Source: Acidobacteriaceae bacterium (GTDB lineage: Bacteria > Acidobacteriota > Terriglobia > Terriglobales > Acidobacteriaceae). Taken from it: a stretch of 64,000 nt of DNA. The position numbers and the translations under genes are program-made. The DNA is taken from the NCBI GenBank assembly GCA_031296325.1, contig JARLFY010000030.1:46803-110802 (forward strand), given 5' to 3'. A model generated the notes under the pieces. That model was not told where the DNA came from. It ran no database searches and worked only from the letters and a program-made list of their open reading frames with translations. Positions 1 to 8,244 of this stretch are shown piece after piece; within the stretch, counting starts at the first letter, position 1, and the number at the start of each line of letters is the position of its first letter.

Positions 1-2
1 AC

Positions 3-803
3 CTTTGCCAGCGCCGTCCCCGAACTCGCCACATGAATCGCATCCGTGGCGAAGCCCGCGATGGCATAGGCCGTAGCCACGGTCGTAACCTCGTTGACCG
101 TCGCATAGATTGCACTCGACCCGCTGGCTGGACAACTCCCAATGGCCGCAAGCAGTCCTGAGGATGCGTTTATGATCCCCGAGCCAGCGAGTCGACCGCC
201 CAGCGCGTACAAGTAAAGTTGCTGCCCGCTGACACAAGCGTAATCCCCGGTCAGACTAAAGTTACCGTTCCAGTCTGTCGTCACATACGCTCCCAGTGAA
301 TCCGAAGTGCCCGTTTGCGCGGCACTCAACAACGAGGCAGAAATCGCCCCATATCCTGTGGTGTTCGCAGCCAGCAGATATACCTTCGCAGCAGCAATCG
401 GCGTCAGTCCGCTAGTCACTACGCCGGTCAGCGCCGCACTCGTCAGCGGAGCCACTGCAATCGTCACCCCGACACCCGTCGTGTTGCTCAAATTGCTGGT
501 GTCGGTAACAGTCAGCTTAGCGGTGTAATAGCCCGCTGTGGCATAAGTATGCGTTGGGCTCGCACCCGTCCCGGTCGAGCTATCGCCAAAGTCCCATGCG
601 TAGGTCAACGTCTGCCCTTGCGGATCCGTCGAGTTAGATCCGTTGAAGCTGACCGCCACCCCAGAAGCGCCGGTGTATGGCCCTGCTGCATTTGCCACCG
701 GAGTCTGTACAGTCGAAGAAGTAGAAGTCGAGTTGGAGGTTCCGCTGCCACAACCCACAAGTAAAACAAGACCGCAAGCTAGAATCGCAAGGCTTGAACG
801 CAT
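3..803 (-). CDS. Secreted lipoprotein with PKD domain, cut by window edge
   Basis: The reading frame opens at ATG 803 behind a good ribosome site (AGGAGATC) and is still open at the window edge, so only the first 267 residues are seen. Residues 1-18 form a lipoprotein signal ending in the lipobox LVGC. Residues about 38-108 are a PKD domain (AYAWDFGD-like core, here TYAWDFGD, and a TAGYYTAKLTVTD strand). Residues about 120-255 resemble a carboxypeptidase-regulatory-like fold and closely match the N-terminal domain of the PL4 lipoprotein at 56987-62089, including GQQLYLYALGG and TVNEVTTVAT. It is probably an outer-surface protein; the catalytic or binding part, if any, lies outside the window. 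Transcription diverges from tpiA. Confidence 0.8.
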   Translation of the reverse strand, partial: MRSSLAILACGLVLLVGCGSGTSNSTSTSSTVQTPVANAAGPYTGASGVAVSFNGSNSTDPQGQTLTYAWDFGDSSTGTGASPTHTYATAGYYTAKLTVTDTSNLSNTTGVGVTIAVAPLTSAALTGVVTSGLTPIAAAKVYLLAANTTGYGAISASLLSAAQTGTSDSLGAYVTTDWNGNFSLTGDYACVSGQQLYLYALGGRLAGSGIINASSGLLAAIGSCPASGSSAIYATVNEVTTVATAYAIAGFATDAIHVASSGTALAK

Positions 804-966
804 AAGATCTCCTGAAAAATTCGTGCACCAAGAGTACTACAGGTTTTTACAGGCCCTCTGAAAAATACGAACAAAATGCTACAAACGGATGAATATCGAT
901 TCGTCATTCCATTCCAGAACCCTCTGCGCTTCCCACAAAGGCCTTGCGGGTGAAATACTGTTAGTC

Positions 967-1737
967 ATGCCTAAAGTTACGCGTAAACCCCTGATCGCAG
1001 CCAATTGGAAGATGTTCAAGACGCCGGACGAAGCCGTTGCCTTTGTTCGCGCCTTCATCCCCCTCGTCGCCACCTATAGCCACGCCGAGATCGTTCTCAG
1101 CGCCTCGCCCACGCTTCTTCCCACCGTCGTCGCGGCGGCCAAGGGCACGGCCATCCACATCGCCGCACAGGATATGCATTGGAAGGAGAGCGGAGCCTAC
1201 ACCGGCGAGACCTCTCCCCTGCAGCTCAAGGCCATCGCCGTCACCCATGTACTGATCGGCCACAGCGAGCGTCGCCAATACTTCAACGAGACCGACGAGA
1301 CGGTCAACCTGAAGCTGAAGGCTGCGCTGGCTCACGGACTGGTTCCCATCGTCTGCGTTGGCGAGTTGCTGAGCGAGCGCGAGGCGGGCAAGACCGCCTC
1401 TGTGCTGGAGAGCCAGACCGCAGCTGCGCTGGTCGGAATCGATCCCGCCATCGCCGGCCCTCTGGTCATCGCCTACGAGCCCGTCTGGGCCATCGGAACC
1501 GGCAAGACTGCAACTCCCGAGATGGCCGACGAGGCGCACAAGATCATCCGTGCGCAGATCGCCAAGTCGCTCTCGCCGGAGATCGCCGCCAGCACCCGCA
1601 TCCTCTACGGCGGTTCGGTCAAGCCAGCCAGCACCGCCGCCCTGCTCGCTCTTGAGGACATCGACGGAGCCTTGGTCGGAGGAGCAAGCCTCGAACCCGA
1701 GTCCTTCTCCCAGATCGTTGCCAACTCCGCAGTCTAA
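967..1737 (+). CDS. tpiA: Triosephosphate isomerase
   Basis: Interconverts glyceraldehyde-3-phosphate and dihydroxyacetone phosphate in the cytosol (glycolysis and gluconeogenesis). The 256-residue product has the usual length for the family. Visible active-site residues are N13 and K15 (NWKM), the electrophile H99 (IGHSERR) and the general base E171 (YEPVWAIGTG); the phosphate loop appears near the C-terminus (YGGSV, then GALVGGASL). An in-frame start exists further upstream at 889, but homology begins at the ATG at 967 (MPKVTRKPLIAANWKM), which is preferred although its ribosome site is weak. The gene stands alone, divergent from the lipoprotein gene at the window edge. Confidence 0.97.
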   Translation: MPKVTRKPLIAANWKMFKTPDEAVAFVRAFIPLVATYSHAEIVLSASPTLLPTVVAAAKGTAIHIAAQDMHWKESGAYTGETSPLQLKAIAVTHVLIGHSERRQYFNETDETVNLKLKAALAHGLVPIVCVGELLSEREAGKTASVLESQTAAALVGIDPAIAGPLVIAYEPVWAIGTGKTATPEMADEAHKIIRAQIAKSLSPEIAASTRILYGGSVKPASTAALLALEDIDGALVGGASLEPESFSQIVANSAV

Positions 1738-1751
1738 TCGCGGCGCAATTC

Positions 1752-1785
1752 GAGCGGACGGCGTTGCAGTAAACGTCGTCCGCTC
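1752..1785 (+). terminator. Candidate hairpin downstream of tpiA
   Basis: A 12-bp stem (GAGCGGACGGCG with CGTCGTCCGCTC, one G-U pair) closes a 10-base loop just after the tpiA stop. It is not followed by a T-run, so it is a weak intrinsic terminator at best; it may instead stabilise the mRNA 3' end. Confidence 0.35.
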
Positions 1786-1850
1786 AAAAGTATCAGGATC
1801 GGCCGCAGATAATTGCAGATGAACCCGGATTAGAACCGTTTCTGGAATGG

Positions 1851-1923
1851 TATAGACCAGAGATAATTGTCATTCTGAGCGTAGCGAAGAATCCCCGTAT
1901 TTTGCTCGCGGTGTCACGGTCTA
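1851..1923 (-). repeat. Dispersed palindromic element, copy 1 (inverted)
   Basis: A 73-bp unit bounded by inverted TAGACC/GGTCTA ends with an internal hairpin core ATTCTGAGCGTAGCGAAGAAT. Its reverse complement is nearly the same as the element at 35142-35215. No open frame lies inside, so it resembles a non-autonomous MITE or REP-type element. Confidence 0.7.
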
Positions 1924-1932
1924 TCCCTGCTC

Positions 1933-2023
1933 TAATGAGGCAGACCATCGCGCTGCGAGCAGAAGCAGATTCCTCCGCTTCGCTGCGGAATGGCAAGCAA
2001 ATTGAACTACAGCAATTCGGAAG
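1933..2023 (+). repeat. Dispersed palindromic element, copy 2
   Basis: A second copy sits 10 bases after copy 1. It has CAGACCATCGCGCTGCGAGC at the left, the core GATTCCTCCGCTTCGCTGCG and a right end ACTACAGCAATTCGGAAG. The rest of the 1738-2202 intergenic stretch shows only low-level repeats of the type ATCCGCGTCATCCGTG and no credible gene. Confidence 0.7.
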
Positions 2024-2148
2024 ATACTCTAATGCAGAGTCCGCCCGTCTTTGCCTTATCCGCGTTGATCCGGGCTTCTATCCGCGTCATCCGTGTTAAG
2101 TTTCCCTCTTCCCTCGCTGCAATATCTCAGATCGAAGAACGCAGAATG

Positions 2149-2180
2149 AAAGAGGCCGCCCCATTCGGGACGGCCTCTTT
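2149..2180 (-). terminator. Intrinsic terminator of rpsA
   Basis: A perfect 10-bp inverted repeat (AAAGAGGCCG / CGGCCTCTTT), extended by C-G pairs, lies 23 bases after the rpsA stop. Reading on the minus strand the stem ends in a T-rich tract (CCTCTTTCATTC). T residues on both sides mean it could also stop plus-strand readthrough. Confidence 0.75.
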
Positions 2181-2202
2181 GTTGCTTGCGTGAAACCCTG
2201 AA

Positions 2203-4170
2203 CTATTCGCGTTCGGAGCGTTTCCAGTTGATGAGATCGCCGAGCGTGGTGCTGCTCGATGAGGAGGACGAGGACTTCTGATCCTTGTGGCCCTTCTCGC
2301 CGCTGCGTTCCTTGTAGCTCTCGACCTCGGCGCGGCTTGCCTCTTCGCCAACAGCGCGAATGCTCAGACCGACCTTCTTCTCTTCCTGGCTCATCTTGAC
2401 GATCTTGAACTCGAACTCGGCATCTGTATCCAGCTTGACCGGAACGTTGTTCTGATCGACCGCCTCGGAGATGTGGCAGAGTCCTTCGACTCCTTCTGCA
2501 ATCTCCACGAACGCGCCGAACTGAGCCGTGCGCAGAACCTTGCCCTTGATGACATCGCCGACGCGGTGCTGTGCGAAGAAGGTGTCCCAGACATCGGGCT
2601 GTAGCTGCTTGACTCCGAGCGACAGGCGACGATTCTCCGGCTCTACGCCAAGAACAATCGCGCGAACCTTCTCGCCCTTCTTCAGAACCTCAGAGGGATG
2701 CTTGATGCGCTTGGTCCAGCTCAGATTCGAGACATGCACCAATCCGTCGATGCCGTCCTCGATCTCGATGAACGCGCCGAAGTCAGTGAGGTTACGCACA
2801 CGGCCTTCGATGATTGCGCCGATCGGGTACTTCTCTTCGAGCTGCTCCCAGGGATTGTCCTGTAGCTGCTTCATGCCCAGAGAGATGCGACGGTCGTTGG
2901 GGTTGACGCTGAGGATGATCGTGTCGACCTCATCGCCCGGCTTGACCATCTTCGACGGGTGCTTCATGCGCTTGGACCAGGTCATCTCAGAGACGTGTAC
3001 CAGTCCTTCAATTCCCTGCTCCAACTCGACGAACGCGCCGTAGTCGGTGACGGAGAGAACGCGTCCACGAACCTGTGCGCCAATCGGATAACGCTCGATC
3101 GCGTCCAGCCATGGGTCAGGCGTCAACTGCTTGAAGCCGAGCGAGACGCGCTGCTTCTCCTTGTCGAACTTCAACACCTTCACCTGAATCTCGTCGCCGA
3201 CGTTGACTAGGTCGCGCGGATGCGTCAGGCGCCCCCAGCTCATGTCGGTGATGTGCAGCAGACCATCCAGTCCGCCCATGTCAACGAACGCGCCGTAGTC
3301 GGTCAGATTCTTGACGGTTCCGGTCAGGATGCTTCCCTCGTCGAGAGTTGCGAGCGTGACCGCCTTCTTGGCGTTCTGCTCCTCTTCGAGAATCTCCTTG
3401 CGGCTGATAACGACGTTGCCACGCTTCTTGTTCAGCTTGATGACGCGGACTTCGATCTCGGTGCCGATGTATCCGTCCAGATTGCGAACGGGGCGAACCT
3501 CAATCTGCGATCCGGGCAGAAATGCTTTAATGCCGATGTCGACGGTAAGTCCGCCCTTGACCCGGCTGACGACCATTCCCTTGACGGGAACCTTGTCGTT
3601 GGCGGCCTGTTCCAGCTTGTCCCAGACCTTGTGACGCAGAGCCTTCTCATGGCTGACCAGATAGCCGCCTTCGGGCTCCTCGCGCTCAACAACAACCTCG
3701 ACCGCATCGCCGACGTTAAACTTCGGCTTGCCCTCAAGATCCAGCACTTGATCCAGCGGGATCAGACCCTCGGACTTCAGTCCGATGTCGATCACCACAT
3801 GCTTGTCGGTGATCTTGACCACGGTTCCCGTAACGATGACCTCTTCGGCGGTCAGGTTCTGGGCGGCGGCCGATTCGGCGGCCTGTTCGCGATCAAAGTT
3901 CGCCAACGCTGCAGCAAAGTCCGCCGCATCGTAGTCCGGCTCGGACTGCGAGTCAGAGTCTTCGACGCTTGCATTCGGAGCTTCGTTGCTGCTGGATGCA
4001 GACACGCTGGAAATCTCAAGCGGGGTCTCGACGACCGGCTCTTGCGTGGTTGAGGTGGTTTCGGTTGACAGCTCGGCATTCTCCGCTGTCGCTTCGGGCA
4101 CTAGGGCTTCCATTTCGGTGGTCAGGGGTTTACTCTCGGTTTGGTCAGGATTGGGGACGTCTACGGTCAT
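2203..4170 (-). CDS. rpsA: 30S ribosomal protein S1
   Basis: Binds mRNA on the small ribosomal subunit and helps initiate translation. The 655-residue protein carries six S1 RNA-binding domains from about residue 110 to 625. The last four show the canonical pattern (for example TDYGAFVDMGGLDGLLHITDMSW). The first two are more divergent, as is usual because they bind the ribosome. Unlike the roughly 557-residue E. coli protein it has an acidic, Ser/Thr/Glu-rich and probably disordered N-terminal extension (residues 1-105) and a short Ser-rich C-terminal tail. The ATG at 4170 is the only start that keeps the extension. A clear terminator follows at 2149-2180. Confidence 0.96.
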   Translation of the reverse strand: MTVDVPNPDQTESKPLTTEMEALVPEATAENAELSTETTSTTQEPVVETPLEISSVSASSSNEAPNASVEDSDSQSEPDYDAADFAAALANFDREQAAESAAAQNLTAEEVIVTGTVVKITDKHVVIDIGLKSEGLIPLDQVLDLEGKPKFNVGDAVEVVVEREEPEGGYLVSHEKALRHKVWDKLEQAANDKVPVKGMVVSRVKGGLTVDIGIKAFLPGSQIEVRPVRNLDGYIGTEIEVRVIKLNKKRGNVVISRKEILEEEQNAKKAVTLATLDEGSILTGTVKNLTDYGAFVDMGGLDGLLHITDMSWGRLTHPRDLVNVGDEIQVKVLKFDKEKQRVSLGFKQLTPDPWLDAIERYPIGAQVRGRVLSVTDYGAFVELEQGIEGLVHVSEMTWSKRMKHPSKMVKPGDEVDTIILSVNPNDRRISLGMKQLQDNPWEQLEEKYPIGAIIEGRVRNLTDFGAFIEIEDGIDGLVHVSNLSWTKRIKHPSEVLKKGEKVRAIVLGVEPENRRLSLGVKQLQPDVWDTFFAQHRVGDVIKGKVLRTAQFGAFVEIAEGVEGLCHISEAVDQNNVPVKLDTDAEFEFKIVKMSQEEKKVGLSIRAVGEEASRAEVESYKERSGEKGHKDQKSSSSSSSSTTLGDLINWKRSERE

Positions 4171-4498
4171 CGTTCGGCTACTCCGGGACCCAAGATTTCA
4201 TTCCATTTGTGCTGCACTCTCGGCGTACCAAGCAACATCTCCCGTGAGAGGGGTGCTTGATTCATCCGATCGATTTGGCAGGTGGGAATGATATTGCCTT
4301 GCAGAGGAGCTGCTGCACTTGGATCCCACACGCAGTTGCTCACCTAAAGCATATCGCCTTGCGAGGGCAGCGTCAATGCATGCGCATACCTTCACAGTGC
4401 GCATTCCCGAAAAATCGCCGTTCTGAAGCAGTCGAAACCAGCGCAAGCCTGTCTTCTTCGTGCCCGACGAGTGCGCGCACACTGTTATACTTTGCCCC
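4171..4498. other. Divergent intergenic region rpsA / HIT gene
   Basis: This 328-bp spacer separates divergent rpsA and the HIT gene and must hold both promoters. The only element that stands out is the TATACT box just before the HIT start, listed separately. No small gene was recognised. Confidence 0.5.
4486..4491 (+). promoter_or_regulatory. -10 box giving an apparently leaderless mRNA
   Basis: TATACT ends 7 bases before the ATG at 4499, so transcription should begin at or next to the start codon. No ribosome-binding sequence is present in the intervening TTGCCCC. The -35 region is not obvious. Confidence 0.5.
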
Positions 4499-5086
4499 AT
4501 GGAACGTCTTTGGACCCCGTGGCGCTACGCCTATATCACCCGCGACAAAGTTGCCTCTCGCCCCGGCGTCCCGCCCGAACTCGATGCATGGCCCGGCCCG
4601 ACCGCAGACGCGGATTCCGCCGTCTGCTCCTGCGTCTTCTGCAACATGATCGCCTCAGTCAACTACGCCATCGCGCAAGGAATGGCCATCGAAACCGCCG
4701 AGAAGGCAGCGCACATCGTGGCTCGCGACTCCTCCTGCTACGTCTGCCTCAATGCCTTCCCCTACTCCACCGGCCACCTGCTGATCGTTCCCTACCGCCA
4801 TCTGGACTCGCTCGCCGCTCTGCCCACAGACGAGGCGCAGGAGGTGATGGCCCTCGCCCAACGCGCAGAGTCCGTGCTGCGCGCCGTCTACAACCCCGGC
4901 GGACTCAACTTCGGACTCAACCTCGGAGAGGCGGGAGGAGCGGGCATCGCCGCCCACATCCACATGCACGTGCTTCCGCGCTGGATCGGCGACACCAACT
5001 TCATGACCGTCACCGCCGGGACTCGCATCCTGCCCGAGGATCTCGACACCACCTGGGAGCGCATTCGCCAAGCCTGGAAACCCTGA
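4499..5086 (+). CDS. HIT-family nucleotide hydrolase/transferase
   Basis: A histidine-triad protein of 195 residues that probably cleaves dinucleoside polyphosphates such as Ap4A or related nucleotide esters in the cytosol. The triad HIHMHVLPRW has its histidines at 153, 155 and 157. A cysteine pair near residues 43-48 (CSCVFC) and the histidine of STGHLLIVPYRH suggest a structural zinc site, as in the HIT/GalT branch. The start at 4499 gives MERLWTPWRYAYI, the usual N-terminus of this branch; longer in-frame starts upstream overlap the promoter. The exact substrate cannot be told from sequence. Confidence 0.92.
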   Translation: MERLWTPWRYAYITRDKVASRPGVPPELDAWPGPTADADSAVCSCVFCNMIASVNYAIAQGMAIETAEKAAHIVARDSSCYVCLNAFPYSTGHLLIVPYRHLDSLAALPTDEAQEVMALAQRAESVLRAVYNPGGLNFGLNLGEAGGAGIAAHIHMHVLPRWIGDTNFMTVTAGTRILPEDLDTTWERIRQAWKP

Positions 5087-5116
5087 ACCGGCCAGACCAA
5101 ATTTAGAGCGCTTAGC

Positions 5117-5215
5117 CAATGGTGTAGGCCATCGCGCAGTGAGCGAAATGATGGGATTCTGAGACTGAACACGCGTTCAGTCTCAGAATGACACTTCATT
5201 CTTGGTTCATATCAA
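5117..5215 (+). repeat. Dispersed palindromic element, copy 3, with perfect hairpin
   Basis: The left part GGTGTAGGCCATCGCGCAGTG matches the dispersed family, but the core is replaced by a perfect 15-bp palindrome at 5156-5189 (ATTCTGAGACTGAAC, loop ACGC, then its complement). It ends in CAGAATGACA like the other copies. The sequence from 5216 to 5452 is AT-rich, carries no recognised gene and presumably holds the promoter of the next small gene. Confidence 0.6.
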
Positions 5216-5452
5216 TTACTAAAATTGTCTAAATCGCGTTACCCATTAGTTGTTTTTATCCAAAGAAATAAAACAAAGCACAGCCTCCACGAAGCGACAA
5301 CTCCCGTTCTTCCCCCTAAAAAAACAGATTCGCGAAAAATTATTTGAGTATTCAATCAATTTCGGCTCATCTTGAGCAACACTACTGTCGATAGAAACAT
5401 CTGACCGAGTTATAGAGATTGATGGGAAGAAAACAAGTTCTGCGGAGGGATT

Positions 5453-5719
5453 ATGGCATCCACTCAGAGTACATTCGCCAGTTTCAAGCCACTCCCGCTC
5501 GTTTCCCCAGTTGAACGAGGAAAACCGGTAGCGTCGGTAACGGCTCTGCGCGCGATTCCAAATCCCCCAACCGCACAGCTAATCTCTACCATGCGTGCGT
5601 TGGCGAGGGAGTCCGAGGACGCGCACATCACCGGCGGAACCAGATCGCTTGACCGTCGCCTGCTCGCTTTGAATCTTTCTCCAGCAGGTTCGGCAGAGTC
5701 CGCGCCCGTCCAGAACTAA
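5453..5719 (+). CDS. Small hypothetical protein
   Basis: An 88-residue protein that I do not recognise. A strong ribosome site (GCGGAGGGATT) stands directly before ATG 5453 and an AT-rich leader lies upstream, which supports a real gene. It has no signal peptide, membrane segment or cysteine. The first half is Pro/Ala/Val-rich and probably disordered; a helix-prone stretch (ISTMRALARESEDAH) and the segment GGTRSLDRRLLALNL follow. Codon use looks similar to neighbouring genes. No function is proposed. Confidence 0.6.
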   Translation: MASTQSTFASFKPLPLVSPVERGKPVASVTALRAIPNPPTAQLISTMRALARESEDAHITGGTRSLDRRLLALNLSPAGSAESAPVQN

Positions 5720-5826
5720 GCGCGGTCGCCCCGACGAAGAACGCGTCCGACGGCAGGCGCGCCCGAGGATTTGTGTAGCCTACCGGCATGAACCTGCGCT
5801 GCAAGCAGGATAGGATTTTCAGCGGA

Positions 5827-6381
5827 TCATTCCGGCTTTGCATCCTCGGTGCGCGGGTGTCGTCTCTCTTCCGGAGGCGGCGGGGGGCCTACGCGAGTGG
5901 CCTCGTAGTTAGTGATCTTCCACGTCCCGGAGAACTGCCGCGCATAGACTCTGGTGTAGCGAAAGACGCCATGAATCGGCGCGCCGTCGTTGGTTCCCTC
6001 GACCTCGGCCAGCGAGGTGACGATCGCGGTCGAACCAATCAGCTTCACCTTCATGTCCGTCAGGTCGATTCGGGTCAGAACCATCTTCTGGCTCCTCATG
6101 CGATCCAACTGCTGCGTCTTGGTCACCACCTGACCGGTCATACTGATGCCGACGAAGTCGTCCGAGAGCAGCTTTGCCATGGCGTCGGCGTCGCCGTTTA
6201 GTTCGGCGGTGCGCCACGCCTCTTCCAACTTCTCCACCTGATGCTTGAACTGATCGTGCCGCTTGGGATGCTGTCCGCTGGCCGACGCGCACAGAACAAA
6301 CGCCACCGCCGCGAGGGCGATCCACGCAATTGCGCTGATGTCGCGCCGAACCACTCGATGCTGATTTCTATGCTCCGCCAT
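5827..6381 (-). CDS. Exported SnoaL/NTF2-like (DUF4440-type) protein
   Basis: A 184-residue protein with a signal or membrane segment (residues about 16-35, AIAWIALAAVAFVLCASASG) followed by a cone-shaped NTF2-like domain: the helix EKLEEAWRTAELNGDADAMAKLL, then SDDFVGIS, the GxxxxTK turn and strands ending in GTWKITNYEATR. The C-terminal tail is Pro/Glu/Arg-rich. Such domains bind small molecules or act as lone enzymes, and no catalytic residue can be assigned. The start at 6381 places the signal segment sensibly and follows a GGGGTGG ribosome site; an in-frame start at 6426 would add 15 residues. It is the last gene of the minus-strand run. Confidence 0.8.
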   Translation of the reverse strand: MAEHRNQHRVVRRDISAIAWIALAAVAFVLCASASGQHPKRHDQFKHQVEKLEEAWRTAELNGDADAMAKLLSDDFVGISMTGQVVTKTQQLDRMRSQKMVLTRIDLTDMKVKLIGSTAIVTSLAEVEGTNDGAPIHGVFRYTRVYARQFSGTWKITNYEATRVGPPPPPEERRHPRTEDAKPE

Positions 6382-6486
6382 AGGACAAGCCACCCCTTCC
6401 CCCGTGTGACGGATAGTATTCCGCATCTCACTGCGAAGTCAAAACAAAGTCGCATGAATGCGTTTTACCCGCGCGCAGAGCAGCTT

Positions 6487-6774
6487 TTAGACGACCGCGT
6501 CGAGTTGCTCAATCTGTTGTGCGAGCATCAGTTTGTAGAAGCCATCCGTCGCGTACTGCTGAAAGTGGGGCGTTGCGGCGTGAAAATCCAGCGCCGCCTG
6601 ATCCGCATACTGCTCGTAGATCAGCACCGTCGAAGGATCGCCCTGATCGAAGTGCGCAACATAGTTCACGCAGCCAGCCTCTTGCCGCGAGGCCAGCGTC
6701 AGTTTGCGCAACATCTCCGCCACCGCATCATGATCCTTATCTTCAAACCGCATCCGAACCGTAAAACTAATCAT
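6487..6774 (-). CDS. ABM-domain (quinol monooxygenase-like) protein
   Basis: A 95-residue single-domain protein of the antibiotic biosynthesis monooxygenase (ABM / YgiN-like) dimeric ferredoxin fold. Typical elements are the first strand ISFTVRMRF, the helix with LTLASRQEAGCVNYVAH, the strand TVLIYEQYADQAALDFH and the closing HFQQYA segment. Family members oxidise quinones or other aromatic substrates without cofactor, or degrade haem, but the substrate here is unknown. It begins 29 bases after purA on the same strand, so it may be cotranscribed. Confidence 0.85.
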   Translation of the reverse strand: MISFTVRMRFEDKDHDAVAEMLRKLTLASRQEAGCVNYVAHFDQGDPSTVLIYEQYADQAALDFHAATPHFQQYATDGFYKLMLAQQIEQLDAVV

Positions 6775-6803
6775 TATTTCCCTCGAATACTCCAGTAGAA
6801 AAT

Positions 6804-8114
6804 CTACGCCTTCAACTCAGCATCGAATTCTGGCAGGGTCATGGTCTGGCTGCGATCCGGCCCGGTGGAGACCATGCCGATCTTTGCCCCCGACTCACGC
6901 TCCAGAAACTGCAGGTACTCCTGCGCCCGCTTGGGCAGCTTGTCGAACTCGGTGATCCCTTCGGTGGTTGCATTCCAACCCGGCAGCTTGGTGTAGACCG
7001 GCTGGATCGACTCGTATCCGCGCATGTCGGCTGGAATCGTGTCGGTCAGCTTGCCGTTGATCCGGTAGCCGGTACAGACGGGAATCTCCACGCACTCGTC
7101 CATCACGTCCATCTTGGTGACCACCAGCCACTCGGTTCCGTTGATCATGTTGGAGTAGCGCAGCAGCGGCAGATCGAGCCATCCGCAGCGTCGCGGACGT
7201 CCCGTCACCGCGCCATACTCCTGGCCACGCGCGCGCAGCAGGGTCGCCGAATCGTCATGAATCTCGGTCGGGAACGGCCCCTCGCCGACGCGCGTTACAT
7301 AGGCCTTGGTCACGCCAATGACGGTGCCGATGGAGGTCGGCCCAACGCCAGTTCCGGTCACCGCTCCGCCCGCCGTGGACGACGAGCTGGTGACGAAGGG
7401 ATAGGTTCCGTGGTCGATGTCCAACAGCGCTCCCTGCGCTCCCTCGAACATCACCTTCTCGCCCGAACGCAGAGCCTCGTTCAGCATGACCGCCGTGTCG
7501 GTGACGAAAGGCGCAACCTGCTCGGCCGCGCGCGCATACTCCTCGTACATCGCCTTGGGGTCGAGCGGCGCCGTGCCAAACAGAGCTGCGGCAATCGTAT
7601 TCTTCTCGTGGCAGGCATTTTCAATGTGCGTGCGCAGCAGCGCCGAGTTCAGCAGATCGACCACGCGCAGCCCACTGCGGTGCATCTTATCCTCGTAGGC
7701 CGGCCCGATGCCGCGGCTGGTTGTGCCAATCTTGGTTCGCCCCGGCGCGTTCTCCGCCGCCAGCTCGATCATCCGGTGATAGGGCAGAATGACCTGCGCG
7801 CGGTTCGACACAAAGAGCTGGCCATCAATCGGCAGCCCCGCATCGCGCAGCTTCTTCACCTCGCTGAGGAAGGCCATCGGATCCAGCACCACGCCGTTGC
7901 CGATGACGCCCTTGCACTCCGGCCGCAAGACTCCGCAGGGAATCAATTGCAGCACGAACTTCTTTCCGCCAATGATGACGGTGTGTCCAGCATTATGTCC
8001 GCCCGCATAGCGAGCCACTACGGAGAACTTCTCCGACAACACATCGACGATCTTGCCCTTGCCCTCATCGCCCCACTGCGCGCCGAGGATCACTGCTGAT
8101 TTACGTTGACTCAC
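6804..8114 (-). CDS. purA: Adenylosuccinate synthetase
   Basis: Joins IMP and aspartate using GTP to make adenylosuccinate, the first committed step to AMP. The 436-residue length is normal. The GTP loop GDEGKGK lies near residues 15-21, followed by the catalytic GHNAGHT segment; SSSTAGGAVTGTGVGP and the C-terminal base-recognition region (TKLPGW, then VSTGPDRSQT) are intact. It lies in a minus-strand series but has a 130-base spacer with a hairpin upstream, so it may have its own promoter. Confidence 0.97.
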   Translation of the reverse strand: MSQRKSAVILGAQWGDEGKGKIVDVLSEKFSVVARYAGGHNAGHTVIIGGKKFVLQLIPCGVLRPECKGVIGNGVVLDPMAFLSEVKKLRDAGLPIDGQLFVSNRAQVILPYHRMIELAAENAPGRTKIGTTSRGIGPAYEDKMHRSGLRVVDLLNSALLRTHIENACHEKNTIAAALFGTAPLDPKAMYEEYARAAEQVAPFVTDTAVMLNEALRSGEKVMFEGAQGALLDIDHGTYPFVTSSSSTAGGAVTGTGVGPTSIGTVIGVTKAYVTRVGEGPFPTEIHDDSATLLRARGQEYGAVTGRPRRCGWLDLPLLRYSNMINGTEWLVVTKMDVMDECVEIPVCTGYRINGKLTDTIPADMRGYESIQPVYTKLPGWNATTEGITEFDKLPKRAQEYLQFLERESGAKIGMVSTGPDRSQTMTLPEFDAELKA

Positions 8115-8197
8115 GAGAAGTTTGCTCCGGAATGGTAGGTACGCATCAGGCGAATCCGCCCGCCACGTCCATGATCCATTCTATACTGCCAGTCAGT

Positions 8198-8228
8198 CGG
8201 AAGCAGAATCGGATTGAGTCTGCTTCCG
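8198..8228. repeat. Hairpin between CAP gene and purA
   Basis: A perfect 10-bp inverted repeat (CGGAAGCAGA / TCTGCTTCCG) with an 11-base loop. It could end transcription of the upstream CAP gene, but there is no T-run on the minus strand. Confidence 0.4.
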
Positions 8229-8244
8229 AACTGCCGCGCCCGGC

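Noticed and set aside
3220..4053. A 277-residue plus-strand open frame
   Set aside because: Antisense to the S1 domains of rpsA, with no start signals.
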